Of a stretch of DNA of 9,430 nucleotides, positions 1 through 7,519 are shown piece by piece. The notes below the pieces were generated by a model. The model searched no databases, had not been told where the DNA came from, and worked only from the letters and a program-made list of their open reading frames with translations. Source of the stretch: JBGVMW01 sp045125095 (lineage in GTDB: Bacteria; Bacillota; Clostridia; Lachnospirales; Lachnospiraceae); NCBI GenBank assembly GCA_045125095.1, contig JBGVMW010000314.1, positions 1 to 9,430 on the forward strand. The letters run 5' to 3'. Within the stretch, counting starts at the first letter, position 1, and the number at the start of each line of letters is the position of its first letter. The position numbers and the translations under genes were made by a program.

Positions 1-1
1 G

Positions 2-1552
2 GATGATGTGGGTGGCGGTAATGACCAGTTTTTTGAGCAGTCCGCAGAAGTACTTTTGACATCCATATTGTATCTGATTCATTATTATTATCCACCACAG
101 GACCAGCATTGGAGAACCTTTGTAAAGCTTTTAGATGCAACCACAGTATTTACAAAACCGGATGGTTCCATTGATAATCGGGAAGATGGTATATATAAGA
201 TTGCAAAGAGAGCGCAGCATAAGTGGAAGGATAAGTATGATATGGACTTCCCGGGCTATGTAGCCATTGAGAAGTATTATAACGGTGCTGCAGAAACAAC
301 ATCCTCTATTGTAGCTTCCCTTGATGCGCACTGCAGATATATGAAGCTTGCCTGTGTGCAGGATTTATTGTCAGAGGATGAGATTCATATTGGTGAGAGT
401 TTTGGTTATTCAAGACCATCGGAAAACAGTAGAACCGGTAAGAGAATCTTGTTTATCGTAACAAGTGAAGATAAGAGATATTATGACTGGATTCCATCAA
501 TGGTGTATTCCTTATTCTTTGATGAGCTGTATCATCTGACAGCCATTGATCCAGAATTGCATGAGACATTACCGGAGCATCTGACCTTTTTGATGGACGA
601 ATTTGCCAATGTCACACTTCCTGATTCCTTTGTTGAGAAGCTTTCAACCATGCGATCAAGAAATATGTCAGCGGTTATTATCGTGCAAAACTTAATACAG
701 TTAAAGCGTAAGTTCCCGAAGTTTGACATGGACAAGGACTTAATTGGTAACTGTTCCATCATTGATATTTTGGGTGCACCGGATATGGATTCCTGTGAGT
801 ATCTTAGTAAGCATTTTGGCACCCAGACTATCCATAAAGCCAGTGATTCAGATGCCAAGGATTATAAAGGACAGAGCAGCAGATCAGAGGATGTTATGGA
901 AAAGAGTCTTCTTTCTGCAGAAGATATCTTTGCCATGAAAAAGGATGGAGAGTGTGCCATTGTGATTAAGGGTACGGATCCATTGTTTGAACCGAAATGT
1001 AAGATGGAGAATACGGATTTTGTGAAGCTTCTTTGTAGAAAGCACAATCCATATGATCCAAAGAAGAGACAGATGGTAAGAAAATTAAAGCAACACGGAG
1101 AAGTTATGGTTTTATCTGGGGATGAGGCAAAAAGAGAGGCAAAGAAGCTTAGAGAAAATGGTACAGCTATAGTGACACTTACAATGGATGATTTATCAAA
1201 CATGATTATGGCAGGAGACTTAAAGCAGCCGGTAACAACTCTTAAGATGACAGAGGATATGCAAAAGAGGCTTCGGGAGAATCACGAGAAGTATCTTGAT
1301 GAGTATTGCAATCTTAAGGAGTTAGATTTTGAGCAGTACAGAGATGAGGGAGGATATGAAGGAGATGCACAAAAGCGGTTTCAGAACCGTTGTGTTACCG
1401 TGCAGGAGCTCGACTGTGCGGGCTATACGAGAAGTCAGATTAAGCATTTATACAAGCTTATTATGGCAGATTTTAGCGCAGAAAAGATTATGAGCATGTT
1501 TCCACCAAAGACTTCGGTGGAACAAATTGATAATTTATCAAAAATTTTTTAG
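2..1552 (+). CDS. virD4: VirD4/TraG-type conjugation coupling ATPase, C-terminal part (5' end outside window)
   Basis: This is the C-terminal part of a type IV coupling protein, the membrane-bound hexameric ATPase that brings the relaxase-DNA complex to the conjugation channel. The frame is open to the window edge (codons begin at base 2), and a GTG at 8 is internal, so the N-terminal membrane helices and Walker A loop lie upstream. Numbering from that GTG, residues 7-30 match the region before the all-alpha domain. Walker B is LTFLMDE at 192-198, followed by FANV. The RSR motif at 216-218 and Q227 match the conserved RSR...Q segment of the family, and 256-275 (GAPD...GTQTI) resembles the block after it. 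Residues 370-514 form a charged helical tail that could bind cargo, which is inference. It ends in a T-rich stretch at the stop codon. Relaxase and VirB4 are not in the window. Family assignment is firm; the exact subfamily is not. Confidence 0.9.
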   Translation, partial: DDVGGGNDQFFEQSAEVLLTSILYLIHYYYPPQDQHWRTFVKLLDATTVFTKPDGSIDNREDGIYKIAKRAQHKWKDKYDMDFPGYVAIEKYYNGAAETTSSIVASLDAHCRYMKLACVQDLLSEDEIHIGESFGYSRPSENSRTGKRILFIVTSEDKRYYDWIPSMVYSLFFDELYHLTAIDPELHETLPEHLTFLMDEFANVTLPDSFVEKLSTMRSRNMSAVIIVQNLIQLKRKFPKFDMDKDLIGNCSIIDILGAPDMDSCEYLSKHFGTQTIHKASDSDAKDYKGQSSRSEDVMEKSLLSAEDIFAMKKDGECAIVIKGTDPLFEPKCKMENTDFVKLLCRKHNPYDPKKRQMVRKLKQHGEVMVLSGDEAKREAKKLRENGTAIVTLTMDDLSNMIMAGDLKQPVTTLKMTEDMQKRLRENHEKYLDEYCNLKELDFEQYRDEGGYEGDAQKRFQNRCVTVQELDCAGYTRSQIKHLYKLIMADFSAEKIMSMFPPKTSVEQIDNLSKIF

Positions 1553-1633
1553 TTCCGTTTAGTAATGAGACTTTTTTCAACCCAAATGTATTGTGAAGGA
1601 CCAAGAAAGTGGTACCTATCAAATATTCGGGAA

Positions 1634-1638
1634 AGGAG
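1634..1638 (+). promoter_or_regulatory. Ribosome binding site deciding the start at 1649
   Basis: AGGAG lies 10 bases before the ATG at 1649. The earlier in-frame ATG at 1565 has no purine-rich site before it. The 28 residues it would add are polar and basic, unlike the compact hydrophobic protein that follows. The ATG at 1649 is therefore preferred. Confidence 0.7.
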
Positions 1639-1648
1639 AAAAGCGATT

Positions 1649-1885
1649 ATGGGAACAGGAATTTTGTTAGCAGCATCAAGTTACACCAGAGCAATCACAA
1701 ATCTTAAGTCAGTTCTTTTGACTTTAGGTAGTGCGATTGGAGCAGTCATGCTCGTGTATGGTGGAATTAAGTTTGCGATGGCATTCCGTCAGATGGATCA
1801 GCAGGGTGAACACCAGGCAGTGTATTCCGTTGTAGCCGGAGGCGTTCTTGTAGGGCTTAGTGCACTTGTTACTGCGCTGACTTAA
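1649..1885 (+). CDS. Small two-helix membrane protein, VirB2/TrbC/Maff2-like (possible conjugative pilin)
   Basis: This is a 78-residue protein with two hydrophobic helices (about 20-45 and 57-77) joined by a short polar turn, FRQMDQQGEHQ at about 46-56. That layout, with Gly/Ala-rich helices and almost no soluble part, is typical of VirB2/TrbC pilins and of the Maff2 small membrane proteins found beside the coupling-protein gene in clostridial conjugative elements. Its position directly after virD4 and before a VirB6-like gene agrees. The likely role is a pilus or channel subunit in the membrane, inferred from size, topology and neighbours. No long cleavable signal peptide is evident, since residues 1-19 are only mildly hydrophobic. 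A 96-base gap precedes it and a strong terminator-like hairpin follows, so its transcript may be more abundant than the downstream genes, as a structural subunit would need. It could instead be a channel accessory protein. Confidence 0.65.
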   Translation: MGTGILLAASSYTRAITNLKSVLLTLGSAIGAVMLVYGGIKFAMAFRQMDQQGEHQAVYSVVAGGVLVGLSALVTALT

Positions 1886-1891
1886 GGGTGG

Positions 1892-1927
1892 GACCTGATT
1901 CAGTGTAAAAGCTGGGTCAGGTCTTTT
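1892..1927 (+). terminator. Intrinsic terminator or attenuator inside the operon
   Basis: The stem pairs 1892-1903 (GACCTGATTCAG) with 1912-1923 (CTGGGTCAGGTC). This gives 12 pairs, two of them G-U, around an 8-base loop at 1904-1911, followed directly by TTTT at 1924-1927. It starts 7 bases after the stop of the two-helix protein and ends 19 bases before the VirB6-like start. No promoter is visible between it and that start, so partial read-through (attenuation) is more likely than full termination. The inferred effect is higher dosage of the upstream small membrane protein. Confidence 0.8.
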
Positions 1928-1946
1928 GTAATGAAAGGAGAGAGAA

Positions 1947-2822
1947 ATGGCAGAGATAGTAAAAGCTCTATACAATTGTGCCTTTTCCGTTTGGAATGCA
2001 CTTATCGGCATTGCAATGACACTTTTTACGACCAGTCCAAAGACAGCAGGTGGAGGAACACCATACAGTGTGGTTCACACATTTTACAATGCAATCAGTG
2101 ATGCGACAGTACCGATTGCAACCGTATTTTTTATTATTGCGATTTACAAATCGGTAGTATCAGCACCGCCAGGGCAACAAGCTCTGAGGTTTATGCAGGA
2201 TGCACTTAGGTACTGCATCATCTTATACATTGCAGCAAATATGTGGACGATTATGGGTTACATAATGACGTTTGCAGATGGAATCACCGGAAAGATTTCC
2301 GCAACAGGAACCTATACGTTAGCGGTATCAGGAGATATGGAATCCATCATTGATAGTTGTTTGGAATTTCCAGAGTTTGAATTGTCCGGCGAATGGATTG
2401 CAGAGTTCTGGTCAACCATTGGATGCTCACTATTATTCTTAATTGGTGGAGTGGTACTGCTGTTTATTATGGTAGCAAGTTGTTTATCCATCATAAGTTC
2501 TGCATTCCAGAGAATTTTAAAGCCTCTTATGGTGCTTCCATTTGCAGGAATTGCCATTGCACTTGGAGCAGGTGGACATGATATTTCAAGGTCATTACTT
2601 ACCTATATTAAGACATTCTTTGGATTTTGTATCTCAGGAGCAATGATGGTGGTCGCAGTAAAGTGTGGCGTAAGTTTGTGTACGAACCTTGTGAATTTTG
2701 ATTTAAGTGGAGCATCAAACATTTACAAGTGCATTTTGATAACCGTGCAGATGTCAATAACGCCAATTGTGATAAGCGGATTAGTAAAGGGCAGTGATTC
2801 TATCATTGCAAGAATGTTCTAA
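1947..2822 (+). CDS. VirB6/TrbL-like polytopic conjugation channel protein
   Basis: This 291-residue membrane protein has about six hydrophobic helices (roughly 51-69, 88-110, 156-180, 190-208, 222-246, 260-280), a hydrophobic N-terminal segment at 10-28, and a polar loop at 111-155. VirB6/TrbL proteins form the inner-membrane channel of type IV secretion machines, and clostridial conjugative elements carry versions of about this size. The FQRILKPLMVLPFAGIAIAL stretch (187-206) with the following GAGGHD and the SLLTYIKTFFGF segment are in keeping with that family, although sequence conservation there is low. The call therefore rests on topology, length and position between a VirB2-like and a VirB3-like gene. 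The start is supported by AAAGGAGAG 5-13 bases upstream. It lies 12 bases before the next gene. Several cysteines (90, 138, 160, 179, 228, 240, 245, 262) are unusual for a membrane protein but have no known meaning here. Confidence 0.7.
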   Translation: MAEIVKALYNCAFSVWNALIGIAMTLFTTSPKTAGGGTPYSVVHTFYNAISDATVPIATVFFIIAIYKSVVSAPPGQQALRFMQDALRYCIILYIAANMWTIMGYIMTFADGITGKISATGTYTLAVSGDMESIIDSCLEFPEFELSGEWIAEFWSTIGCSLLFLIGGVVLLFIMVASCLSIISSAFQRILKPLMVLPFAGIAIALGAGGHDISRSLLTYIKTFFGFCISGAMMVVAVKCGVSLCTNLVNFDLSGASNIYKCILITVQMSITPIVISGLVKGSDSIIARMF

Positions 2823-2834
2823 GGAGGAAAAAAG

Positions 2835-3383
2835 ATGGCACAGATGAATCGAAATGTGAATCTGGAAGAGATAGATTCAGATGCACTATTTGGGATTGAT
2901 GCCCTAAAGCATCAGACCATATTACAGAAAATCATTTTCTTTGGATGCGTGATAGCAGGAGTTCTTTTGAATGTGCTTTTGCCACTGTTTTTTCAAACAC
3001 CAAGAATCGTATGCATTCTGATATTTATGGCACTTTTGATGGTTGGTGTGGCGTTTGGCTGTAATTACACAGAGGACATGACATATGGAAAGTATTTGTA
3101 CTGTTTCTTCTTTAAGCCAACGCAGCCACTGTTTTATGAGTCAACTGAGGATGTCGTAAAGATAAGAGAAAAGGCAAAGGAGCTTCAAAGAGAGGAAGAA
3201 TTGCTTCTTCGGGCAAGACAGCAGGCAGATCCTGCAGCACAAAGAAAATTGTTGATTAAATTAGTTGCTTTTGTATTGGTACTTGCCATAGCAATTGGCG
3301 GAGTATTTATTGCAAAAGGAATAAAGGACAAGAACAACATCCACCACAAGGCGGATGTGATTACGGAGGTAGAAGATGAATAG
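2835..3383 (+). CDS. Three-helix membrane protein, possible VirB3/PrgI analogue
   Basis: This 182-residue protein has a polar N-terminus, a tight helical hairpin (about 33-53 and 57-75), and a cytoplasmic stretch with an aromatic block (KYLYCFFFKPTQPLFYES, 86-103). A strongly charged, probably coiled-coil segment follows (104-137), then a third helix (140-160) and a short acidic tail. The N-terminal hairpin followed by a K/Y/F/P-rich segment recalls PrgI and VirB3, which contact the VirB4 ATPase, and the slot after the VirB6-like gene suits that role. The charged segment and third helix are not part of the usual ~100-residue PrgI/VirB3 plan. If the analogy is wrong, this is an unclassified membrane partner of the ATPase encoded next. 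The start follows AAGGAGG with ideal spacing, and the end overlaps the next gene by 8 bases, implying translational coupling to the motor ATPase. Confidence 0.45.
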   Translation: MAQMNRNVNLEEIDSDALFGIDALKHQTILQKIIFFGCVIAGVLLNVLLPLFFQTPRIVCILIFMALLMVGVAFGCNYTEDMTYGKYLYCFFFKPTQPLFYESTEDVVKIREKAKELQREEELLLRARQQADPAAQRKLLIKLVAFVLVLAIAIGGVFIAKGIKDKNNIHHKADVITEVEDE

Positions 3384-4638
3384 AGAAGATAAATCATATG
3401 AGCAGTTGGCCAGTCTGCTTTGTGAAGAGTTTCATAAGAAGCAAAGTGCCGGGCTGCTTGCAAATTTGGAAAAAAGAAACATTGAAGCATTAGACGTTTC
3501 AAGGGAAAAGATTCTTATGGAAATCAGACAGGAATTGTCCGGTTATCAGAATGAAAATGGTGAGGAACTTACAGAGGAAGAGAAGAATTTTGTTATGGAT
3601 CTGATTCGAAAAGAACTTTGGGGATATGGCATTATTGATGGACTTATCCATCAGTCAGACATCTCAGATATTAAGCTTTATGGACCGGATAATATCAGAG
3701 TAAAGACATCAGGCAAGAGATCTGGAAGTGGTATCTGTTTTCCAGATAAGAATTATTACAAGCGTTTTGTGACAAAGATTCTGGAAAGAAACAAAGTCAA
3801 TCTTGGTACTGCAAACGCAATACAGACATTTACGGATGCAGGGCAGGATGATTTCATTCTTCGAATTACGATTATATCAGGACTGCTTACAGACAGCGGA
3901 CTTCCTGTAGTGGCAATCAGAAAAGTGCCAAAGACAAAGTATACACTTCGTATTTTGGAAGACGCGGGAATGTTTAAGCATAAAGCACCTGGGGATAAAA
4001 GAAAAAATATCAAAATCAATCGAATCCCTCAGTTTTTCTCAGAAGAGAATGCCGAATTGAATGAACTGATGTATTGCATGATCGGCTCAAAAGGGATTTT
4101 GTTTACCGGTAAGGGAGCAAGTGGGAAAACGACACTAATGAATGCCATGATTGCAGAAATTCCTCATGATGAGTCTGTGATGATCTGTCAGGAGAATGCA
4201 GAACTTTTTGATATGAATCATCCGGATTTGTTTGCAGCACATGTATTAACGAATGGCGGGGATTCTAAGATTTCCTATGAACTTGGGGATCTGACAAGGG
4301 CAGCACTTCTTGTAGATTTGGATCGAGTGATTGTAGGTGAGGTAAAGGAAGGACAGGAAGCTGCAGGACTTTCCAAAGCATCTATGACGGGGCATAAATG
4401 CTGGACTTCGGTGCATGGTGAAAGCTGTGAAATGGCAGTTGATAAGATGGCAGATTATATCAGTCAGGCTACAGGGTATTCCACAAAGGATGCATTAAAG
4501 CAGTTACAGGGATTTGAATATGTAGTACATCTTAAAAACTTCCATGTAGATGAGATTATCCGCATTGCAGGATGGGACAAAGTAAAGAGTTGTCTGATTT
4601 ATGAGCAGGTTTATCCGTTCAAGAGAGAAGGTGCATAA
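3376..4638 (+). CDS. cpaF: CpaF/TadA-type secretion ATPase (VirB11 superfamily)
   Basis: This 420-residue cytoplasmic motor ATPase belongs to the type II/IV secretion family; its CpaF/TadA branch powers Flp pilus assembly and VirB11 powers type IV secretion. The N-terminal part (1-200) carries the usual start of the domain (LIRKELWGYGIIDGLI, 76-91, then D97-I-K). Walker A is GKGASGKTT at 245-253. The Walker B-type strand DRVIVGEV is at 316-323, and the His box TGHKCWTSVH is at 338-347. In the Asp box the usual IED-like core reads QEN, near 272-274 (VMICQENAELF), a divergence worth noting, although the catalytic core looks intact. The ATG is preceded by GGAGGT inside the upstream gene. The tadB/tadC-type genes downstream favour CpaF/TadA over VirB11. 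An energising role for the whole composite machine is inferred. Confidence 0.9.
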   Translation: MNREDKSYEQLASLLCEEFHKKQSAGLLANLEKRNIEALDVSREKILMEIRQELSGYQNENGEELTEEEKNFVMDLIRKELWGYGIIDGLIHQSDISDIKLYGPDNIRVKTSGKRSGSGICFPDKNYYKRFVTKILERNKVNLGTANAIQTFTDAGQDDFILRITIISGLLTDSGLPVVAIRKVPKTKYTLRILEDAGMFKHKAPGDKRKNIKINRIPQFFSEENAELNELMYCMIGSKGILFTGKGASGKTTLMNAMIAEIPHDESVMICQENAELFDMNHPDLFAAHVLTNGGDSKISYELGDLTRAALLVDLDRVIVGEVKEGQEAAGLSKASMTGHKCWTSVHGESCEMAVDKMADYISQATGYSTKDALKQLQGFEYVVHLKNFHVDEIIRIAGWDKVKSCLIYEQVYPFKREGA

Positions 4639-5718
4639 ATGGGCAAAAAGAAGATTCTAATAATCAGTGGAATCGTGATTACTCTCATTGTAGTGGCAGT
4701 GGTTGTAGCTCCGTTTCTTGGAATAGACTTATTTGCCACCTTAAGTGGAAGCGCAGAAGAAAAGCCTAACAGTTATTCTTCTGTGGATGATTTAAGCAGT
4801 GGTAAGGCATATGTCTGGCACCATGAAGGTGGAAATATTGAAGAGGACTTAAAAAGGGATGTGGTGCGGAACGTGTTTTTTACCTGCATCAAGGGTGAGT
4901 ACAACTTCAGGAAGGAGGAACTTGGAACCACTATCAATTATCCAAGAGCGATATGGATTGATTCTGACACAGACAATCAAATTCCAACCGTGACAAGTAA
5001 AGACAAGCTGATTTATGTATCAAGCACAGAGGTTCCACAAGAAATCATTTTTGAGCGATTTGCAGATTATGGCTACAGCATAGGTATTTCAAACATGGTT
5101 TCCGATATGGGCGGCCATTATTATTTTTCTTTTGCGGATACAGATGAAGATGATTACAAGTATTCCATTGATATGAAATCAGATGCAGCACAGTTAGCAG
5201 AGCTACAGGCTATCACAAGGTTGTATTTGGATAAAGTCGGAAATACAAGGGTAACAGAAGAGAACATCTCAGACGGTGGAACGGTTCTTGGATTAAAGAA
5301 GGACAAGGTTTACACCTGTGAATTTTACACGGGAACCTATTACCAGGACTTTAATCTGACTGCAAATATCCATTGTTTTAGCAGCTTGGAGAGGTTCACA
5401 AGCTACAATTACGAGTTCATGCACTCAAACTTCATTGTGATAGAGATTCCAGAGTACTTTAAGAGTGGGTATTACTTTGTAAACGGTGTGGGACTGTTTC
5501 GATATGTAGCTGACAAGGACGTGACAAAGTACAATGGAGAGCCATATGACGAGAACATCAATTGGAATGACCCAATCATAGAGTATGACGAGGACGGAGT
5601 GGTCATTTACGATCCGAGTGATCCGGATTTTATGGAAAGACAGAAAGAAGTTTTGATTGAAGAAAAATCAGACAAAGGAGAGGAGATGGAAATAGATGTC
5701 ACAGACAGAGATGATTAA
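4639..5718 (+). CDS. Unrecognised membrane-anchored extracytoplasmic protein between motor and platform genes
   Basis: I do not recognise this 359-residue protein. Residues 2-4 are lysine-rich, 6-26 form one hydrophobic helix (uncleaved anchor or signal), and the rest is polar and probably outside the membrane. The body is rich in Tyr, Asp, Glu and Thr with alternating short strands (for example 280-291 and 313-324), suggesting a beta-rich fold. It has only three cysteines (83, 227, 246). The C-terminus (340-359) is very acidic and probably disordered. It abuts the ATPase gene (TAA then ATG, no gap), with AGAAGG upstream for binding, and its end overlaps the tadB-like gene by 23 bases, so it is tightly tied to the machine. 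By position it could be a minor structural or surface component, or a periplasm-like adaptor standing in for TadZ- or RcpB-type parts. No function is assigned. Confidence 0.75.
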   Translation: MGKKKILIISGIVITLIVVAVVVAPFLGIDLFATLSGSAEEKPNSYSSVDDLSSGKAYVWHHEGGNIEEDLKRDVVRNVFFTCIKGEYNFRKEELGTTINYPRAIWIDSDTDNQIPTVTSKDKLIYVSSTEVPQEIIFERFADYGYSIGISNMVSDMGGHYYFSFADTDEDDYKYSIDMKSDAAQLAELQAITRLYLDKVGNTRVTEENISDGGTVLGLKKDKVYTCEFYTGTYYQDFNLTANIHCFSSLERFTSYNYEFMHSNFIVIEIPEYFKSGYYFVNGVGLFRYVADKDVTKYNGEPYDENINWNDPIIEYDEDGVVIYDPSDPDFMERQKEVLIEEKSDKGEEMEIDVTDRDD

Positions 5719-6652
5719 GTTAATACCGTGGATAGCATTGTTTCTCTTAGTTTTTGCATTTGCTGCAATTCTTCACAAGCGGTTTGGGGAGCGCAGTGTC
5801 TGGGGAAATCTGATAAAGAGATACAAGGATAATACGGAGCACAAGCTTTTAAGTGAAGCAGAATTTGTAACAAGATTCGGTGCCATTGAAAACAATTCCC
5901 TTCTATATAAAATGGATCGTCTGGTGCTTACGAGTGGAGCAAAGAACGTTTTTCCATGGATGAGTGGGGAGACACTTCTTATTGGAATGATGTTAGCAGC
6001 GGTTGCAGGTTTTTTGGAGGGAAACCTAATCGCAGGAAATGTGCTAGTGGCAATCTTTTTGATGGTAGCACAGGCTGTGGCAGTGTATGTGTTTTTTAAG
6101 GCTCTTTCTGGAAAGACGTACAACCAGATTGAGGATGGAATTGCAATTTTTATTTCGATTCTTTCCAACCATGCAAAGGGGAGCAGTGACATTGTGACGA
6201 TTATGAACAATACCATTCCGGCACTTAACGGTCCACTAAAGGGAATTGTAGAGAAGTTTGTAACCGATGCGGAGAATACAGGAAATGTAGACATTGCATT
6301 TGATTACATGAAGGAGTCTGTGGATAACAGGCAGCTGCAAACCATTATCGTGAACCTAAAGAATTGTATGCATTATCAGGCAAATTACGAGGAAGTGTTA
6401 GTGCAGATGATGGGACAGATTGCAGCCGGATTGTCAGCAAGAGAGGATCGAAAGAATATCTTGTTTTCAAGCAAGCTGACGCTTACCGTGATTTCAATTA
6501 TGGCAGTTGTTATTGTATGGATCATCGGAGCCGGTCTTGAAATTGATGTAAAGGGAAGCTTAACCGGAAATCTTTTTGGACAGATTCTTTTATTGATTAC
6601 CGGGTTTTTGTATCTGATGGTCGGAGTCAAAATGTTTGGAACGGATAAATAG
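5696..6652 (+). CDS. tadB: TadB-like inner-membrane platform protein (GspF fold)
   Basis: This 318-residue protein has an N-terminal helix (7-26), a basic cytoplasmic part, a helical pair (92-110, 113-135), a cytoplasmic helical domain (about 140-256) of GspF type, and two C-terminal helices (259-281, 293-312). TadB and TadC form the membrane platform on which the CpaF motor acts during Flp pilus assembly; this layout and the position after the ATPase match TadB. The GspF-like segment runs through DGIAIFISILSNHAKGSSDI, the usual start of the repeat, and ends near EDRKNI. The ATG at 5696 is preceded by AAAGGAGAGGAG about 10 bases upstream. It overlaps the upstream gene by 23 bases, suggesting re-initiation. 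The TadB/TadC order is taken from gene order and could be reversed. Confidence 0.8.
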   Translation: MSQTEMIKLIPWIALFLLVFAFAAILHKRFGERSVWGNLIKRYKDNTEHKLLSEAEFVTRFGAIENNSLLYKMDRLVLTSGAKNVFPWMSGETLLIGMMLAAVAGFLEGNLIAGNVLVAIFLMVAQAVAVYVFFKALSGKTYNQIEDGIAIFISILSNHAKGSSDIVTIMNNTIPALNGPLKGIVEKFVTDAENTGNVDIAFDYMKESVDNRQLQTIIVNLKNCMHYQANYEEVLVQMMGQIAAGLSAREDRKNILFSSKLTLTVISIMAVVIVWIIGAGLEIDVKGSLTGNLFGQILLLITGFLYLMVGVKMFGTDK

Positions 6653-6656
6653 GAGG
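6652..6656 (+). promoter_or_regulatory. Strong ribosome binding site for a TTG start
   Basis: GGAGG begins on the last base of the tadB-like stop codon and ends 7 bases before TTG at 6664. The spacing is ideal. No in-frame ATG with comparable support lies nearby, so the TTG is taken as the true start. Sharing a base with the stop codon suggests coupled re-initiation. Confidence 0.75.
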
Positions 6657-6663
6657 TGGAAGT

Positions 6664-7503
6664 TTGATTTATGTATTATGTGGGCTTCTATTCATTCTCA
6701 TATTTGGAGTGGTGCAGGGAACTGTTTATCTGATTTCTGGAACGACTCCAACAAGAGAAGCAAAGAAGCATTTAGAGAGAATTAAAAATTCAAAGGGGTT
6801 TACCAGATTTGTGTATGAAAAGCAAATCCAGCTTAGGAAGATGGGAGCCGGAGTCTTATTAAAAGACCAGATTTCGGTCAGCCAGTGGTACTTATTTAAG
6901 GGCTTAATGGCAGGCATGTTTGCCATGATTGTATTCTTTATCAGTGCCGGAATCTTCAAGAGTGATGCTGCAAAGCCTATTTCACTTGTGGCAGGAATCA
7001 TTGGATGGCTGTTTTTAGATTTGATGTTGCAACAAAAGAATAAGGCATCCAACGAAGAGATGATGCCGGACATCATGGAGATGAGCAGGTCTGTACTATA
7101 TGGAAAGCGTGGAGGACAGTACATAGCAGATGCTCTTCAGGATGCGGTGATTGTAGTGGAGAATAAGAGACTAAAAACAGCACTTCTTAAGCTTCGAAAT
7201 GATTTGGAATCCGGGGTTAGCCTAGATGACTGCTTGGATGAACTAGAACTCAGTTTTTCCAATGGAGAGATATCAAGCTTTTGTACGGTTATAAAATCCC
7301 TGCAGAGTACGGGTCAGGTGGATGAAGCGCTTAAGACTTTGGAAAGTAACATTGAAAGAGAACAGATCAGTGTGAATAAGAAGCGTTGTACGATGCTTGA
7401 AAACAAGACCATGATGTATGTCATTTTTATAGCAATAGATCTGATGGCAATGATTCTTTATTGCATCATCATGAAACTGTTAGAGATGCAGATTGGATTC
7501 TAA
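6664..7503 (+). CDS. tadC: TadC-like inner-membrane platform protein (GspF fold), TTG start
   Basis: This is the second GspF-fold protein, 279 residues, expected to pair with the TadB-like protein in the pilus-assembly platform. It has an N-terminal helix (1-24), a basic segment (30-75), a helix pair (77-96, 105-121), a cytoplasmic helical domain (about 130-245) and one C-terminal helix (250-271). The domain contains EEMMPDIMEMSRSVLYGKRGG (131-151), the TadC-type start of the GspF segment, and a GQVDEALKTL-like stretch (217-226) typical of its second half. Only one helix follows the domain, where TadC proteins often have two, so the C-terminal topology is slightly short. Start and stop are clean with no frameshift. 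It begins 11 bases after tadB and ends 16 bases before the next gene. Confidence 0.8.
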   Translation: MIYVLCGLLFILIFGVVQGTVYLISGTTPTREAKKHLERIKNSKGFTRFVYEKQIQLRKMGAGVLLKDQISVSQWYLFKGLMAGMFAMIVFFISAGIFKSDAAKPISLVAGIIGWLFLDLMLQQKNKASNEEMMPDIMEMSRSVLYGKRGGQYIADALQDAVIVVENKRLKTALLKLRNDLESGVSLDDCLDELELSFSNGEISSFCTVIKSLQSTGQVDEALKTLESNIEREQISVNKKRCTMLENKTMMYVIFIAIDLMAMILYCIIMKLLEMQIGF

Positions 7504-7505
7504 AA

Positions 7506-7511
7506 GGGAGG
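7506..7511 (+). promoter_or_regulatory. Ribosome binding site for the second TTG start
   Basis: GGGAGG ends 8 bases before the TTG at 7520. A TTG at 7516 is followed within three codons by TGA, so it cannot serve. The next in-frame ATG (7556) has no binding site and would cut off the basic leader, which favours 7520. Confidence 0.7.
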
Positions 7512-7519
7512 TGGTTTGA

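Noticed and set aside
532..1203. Reverse-strand open frames across virD4
   Set aside because: They lie antisense to a clear coupling ATPase gene, lack ribosome binding sites and encode low-complexity hydrophobic or Ser/Phe-rich products typical of shadow frames.
1500..1522. Inverted repeat TTCCACC/GGTGGAA near the end of virD4
   Set aside because: It is a 7-pair stem with a 9-base loop inside the coding region, with no T-tract directly after it. It probably reflects codon content and is not a terminator.
1591..1622. Possible promoter (TTGTGA with weak TACCTAT/TATCAA elements) before the two-helix gene
   Set aside because: The -10 candidates match poorly or have wrong spacing. The 96-base gap could hold a promoter, but none is supported.
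1565..1648. Upstream in-frame extension of the two-helix protein from an ATG at 1565
   Set aside because: It has no ribosome binding site, the added residues are unlike the family, and the ATG at 1649 follows AGGAG at suitable spacing.
5773..6294. 173-residue reverse-strand frame under the tadB-like gene
   Set aside because: It is a shadow of the GspF-fold gene on the opposite strand. Its composition (Ser/Ile/Pro-rich) reflects the reverse complement of membrane-protein codons.
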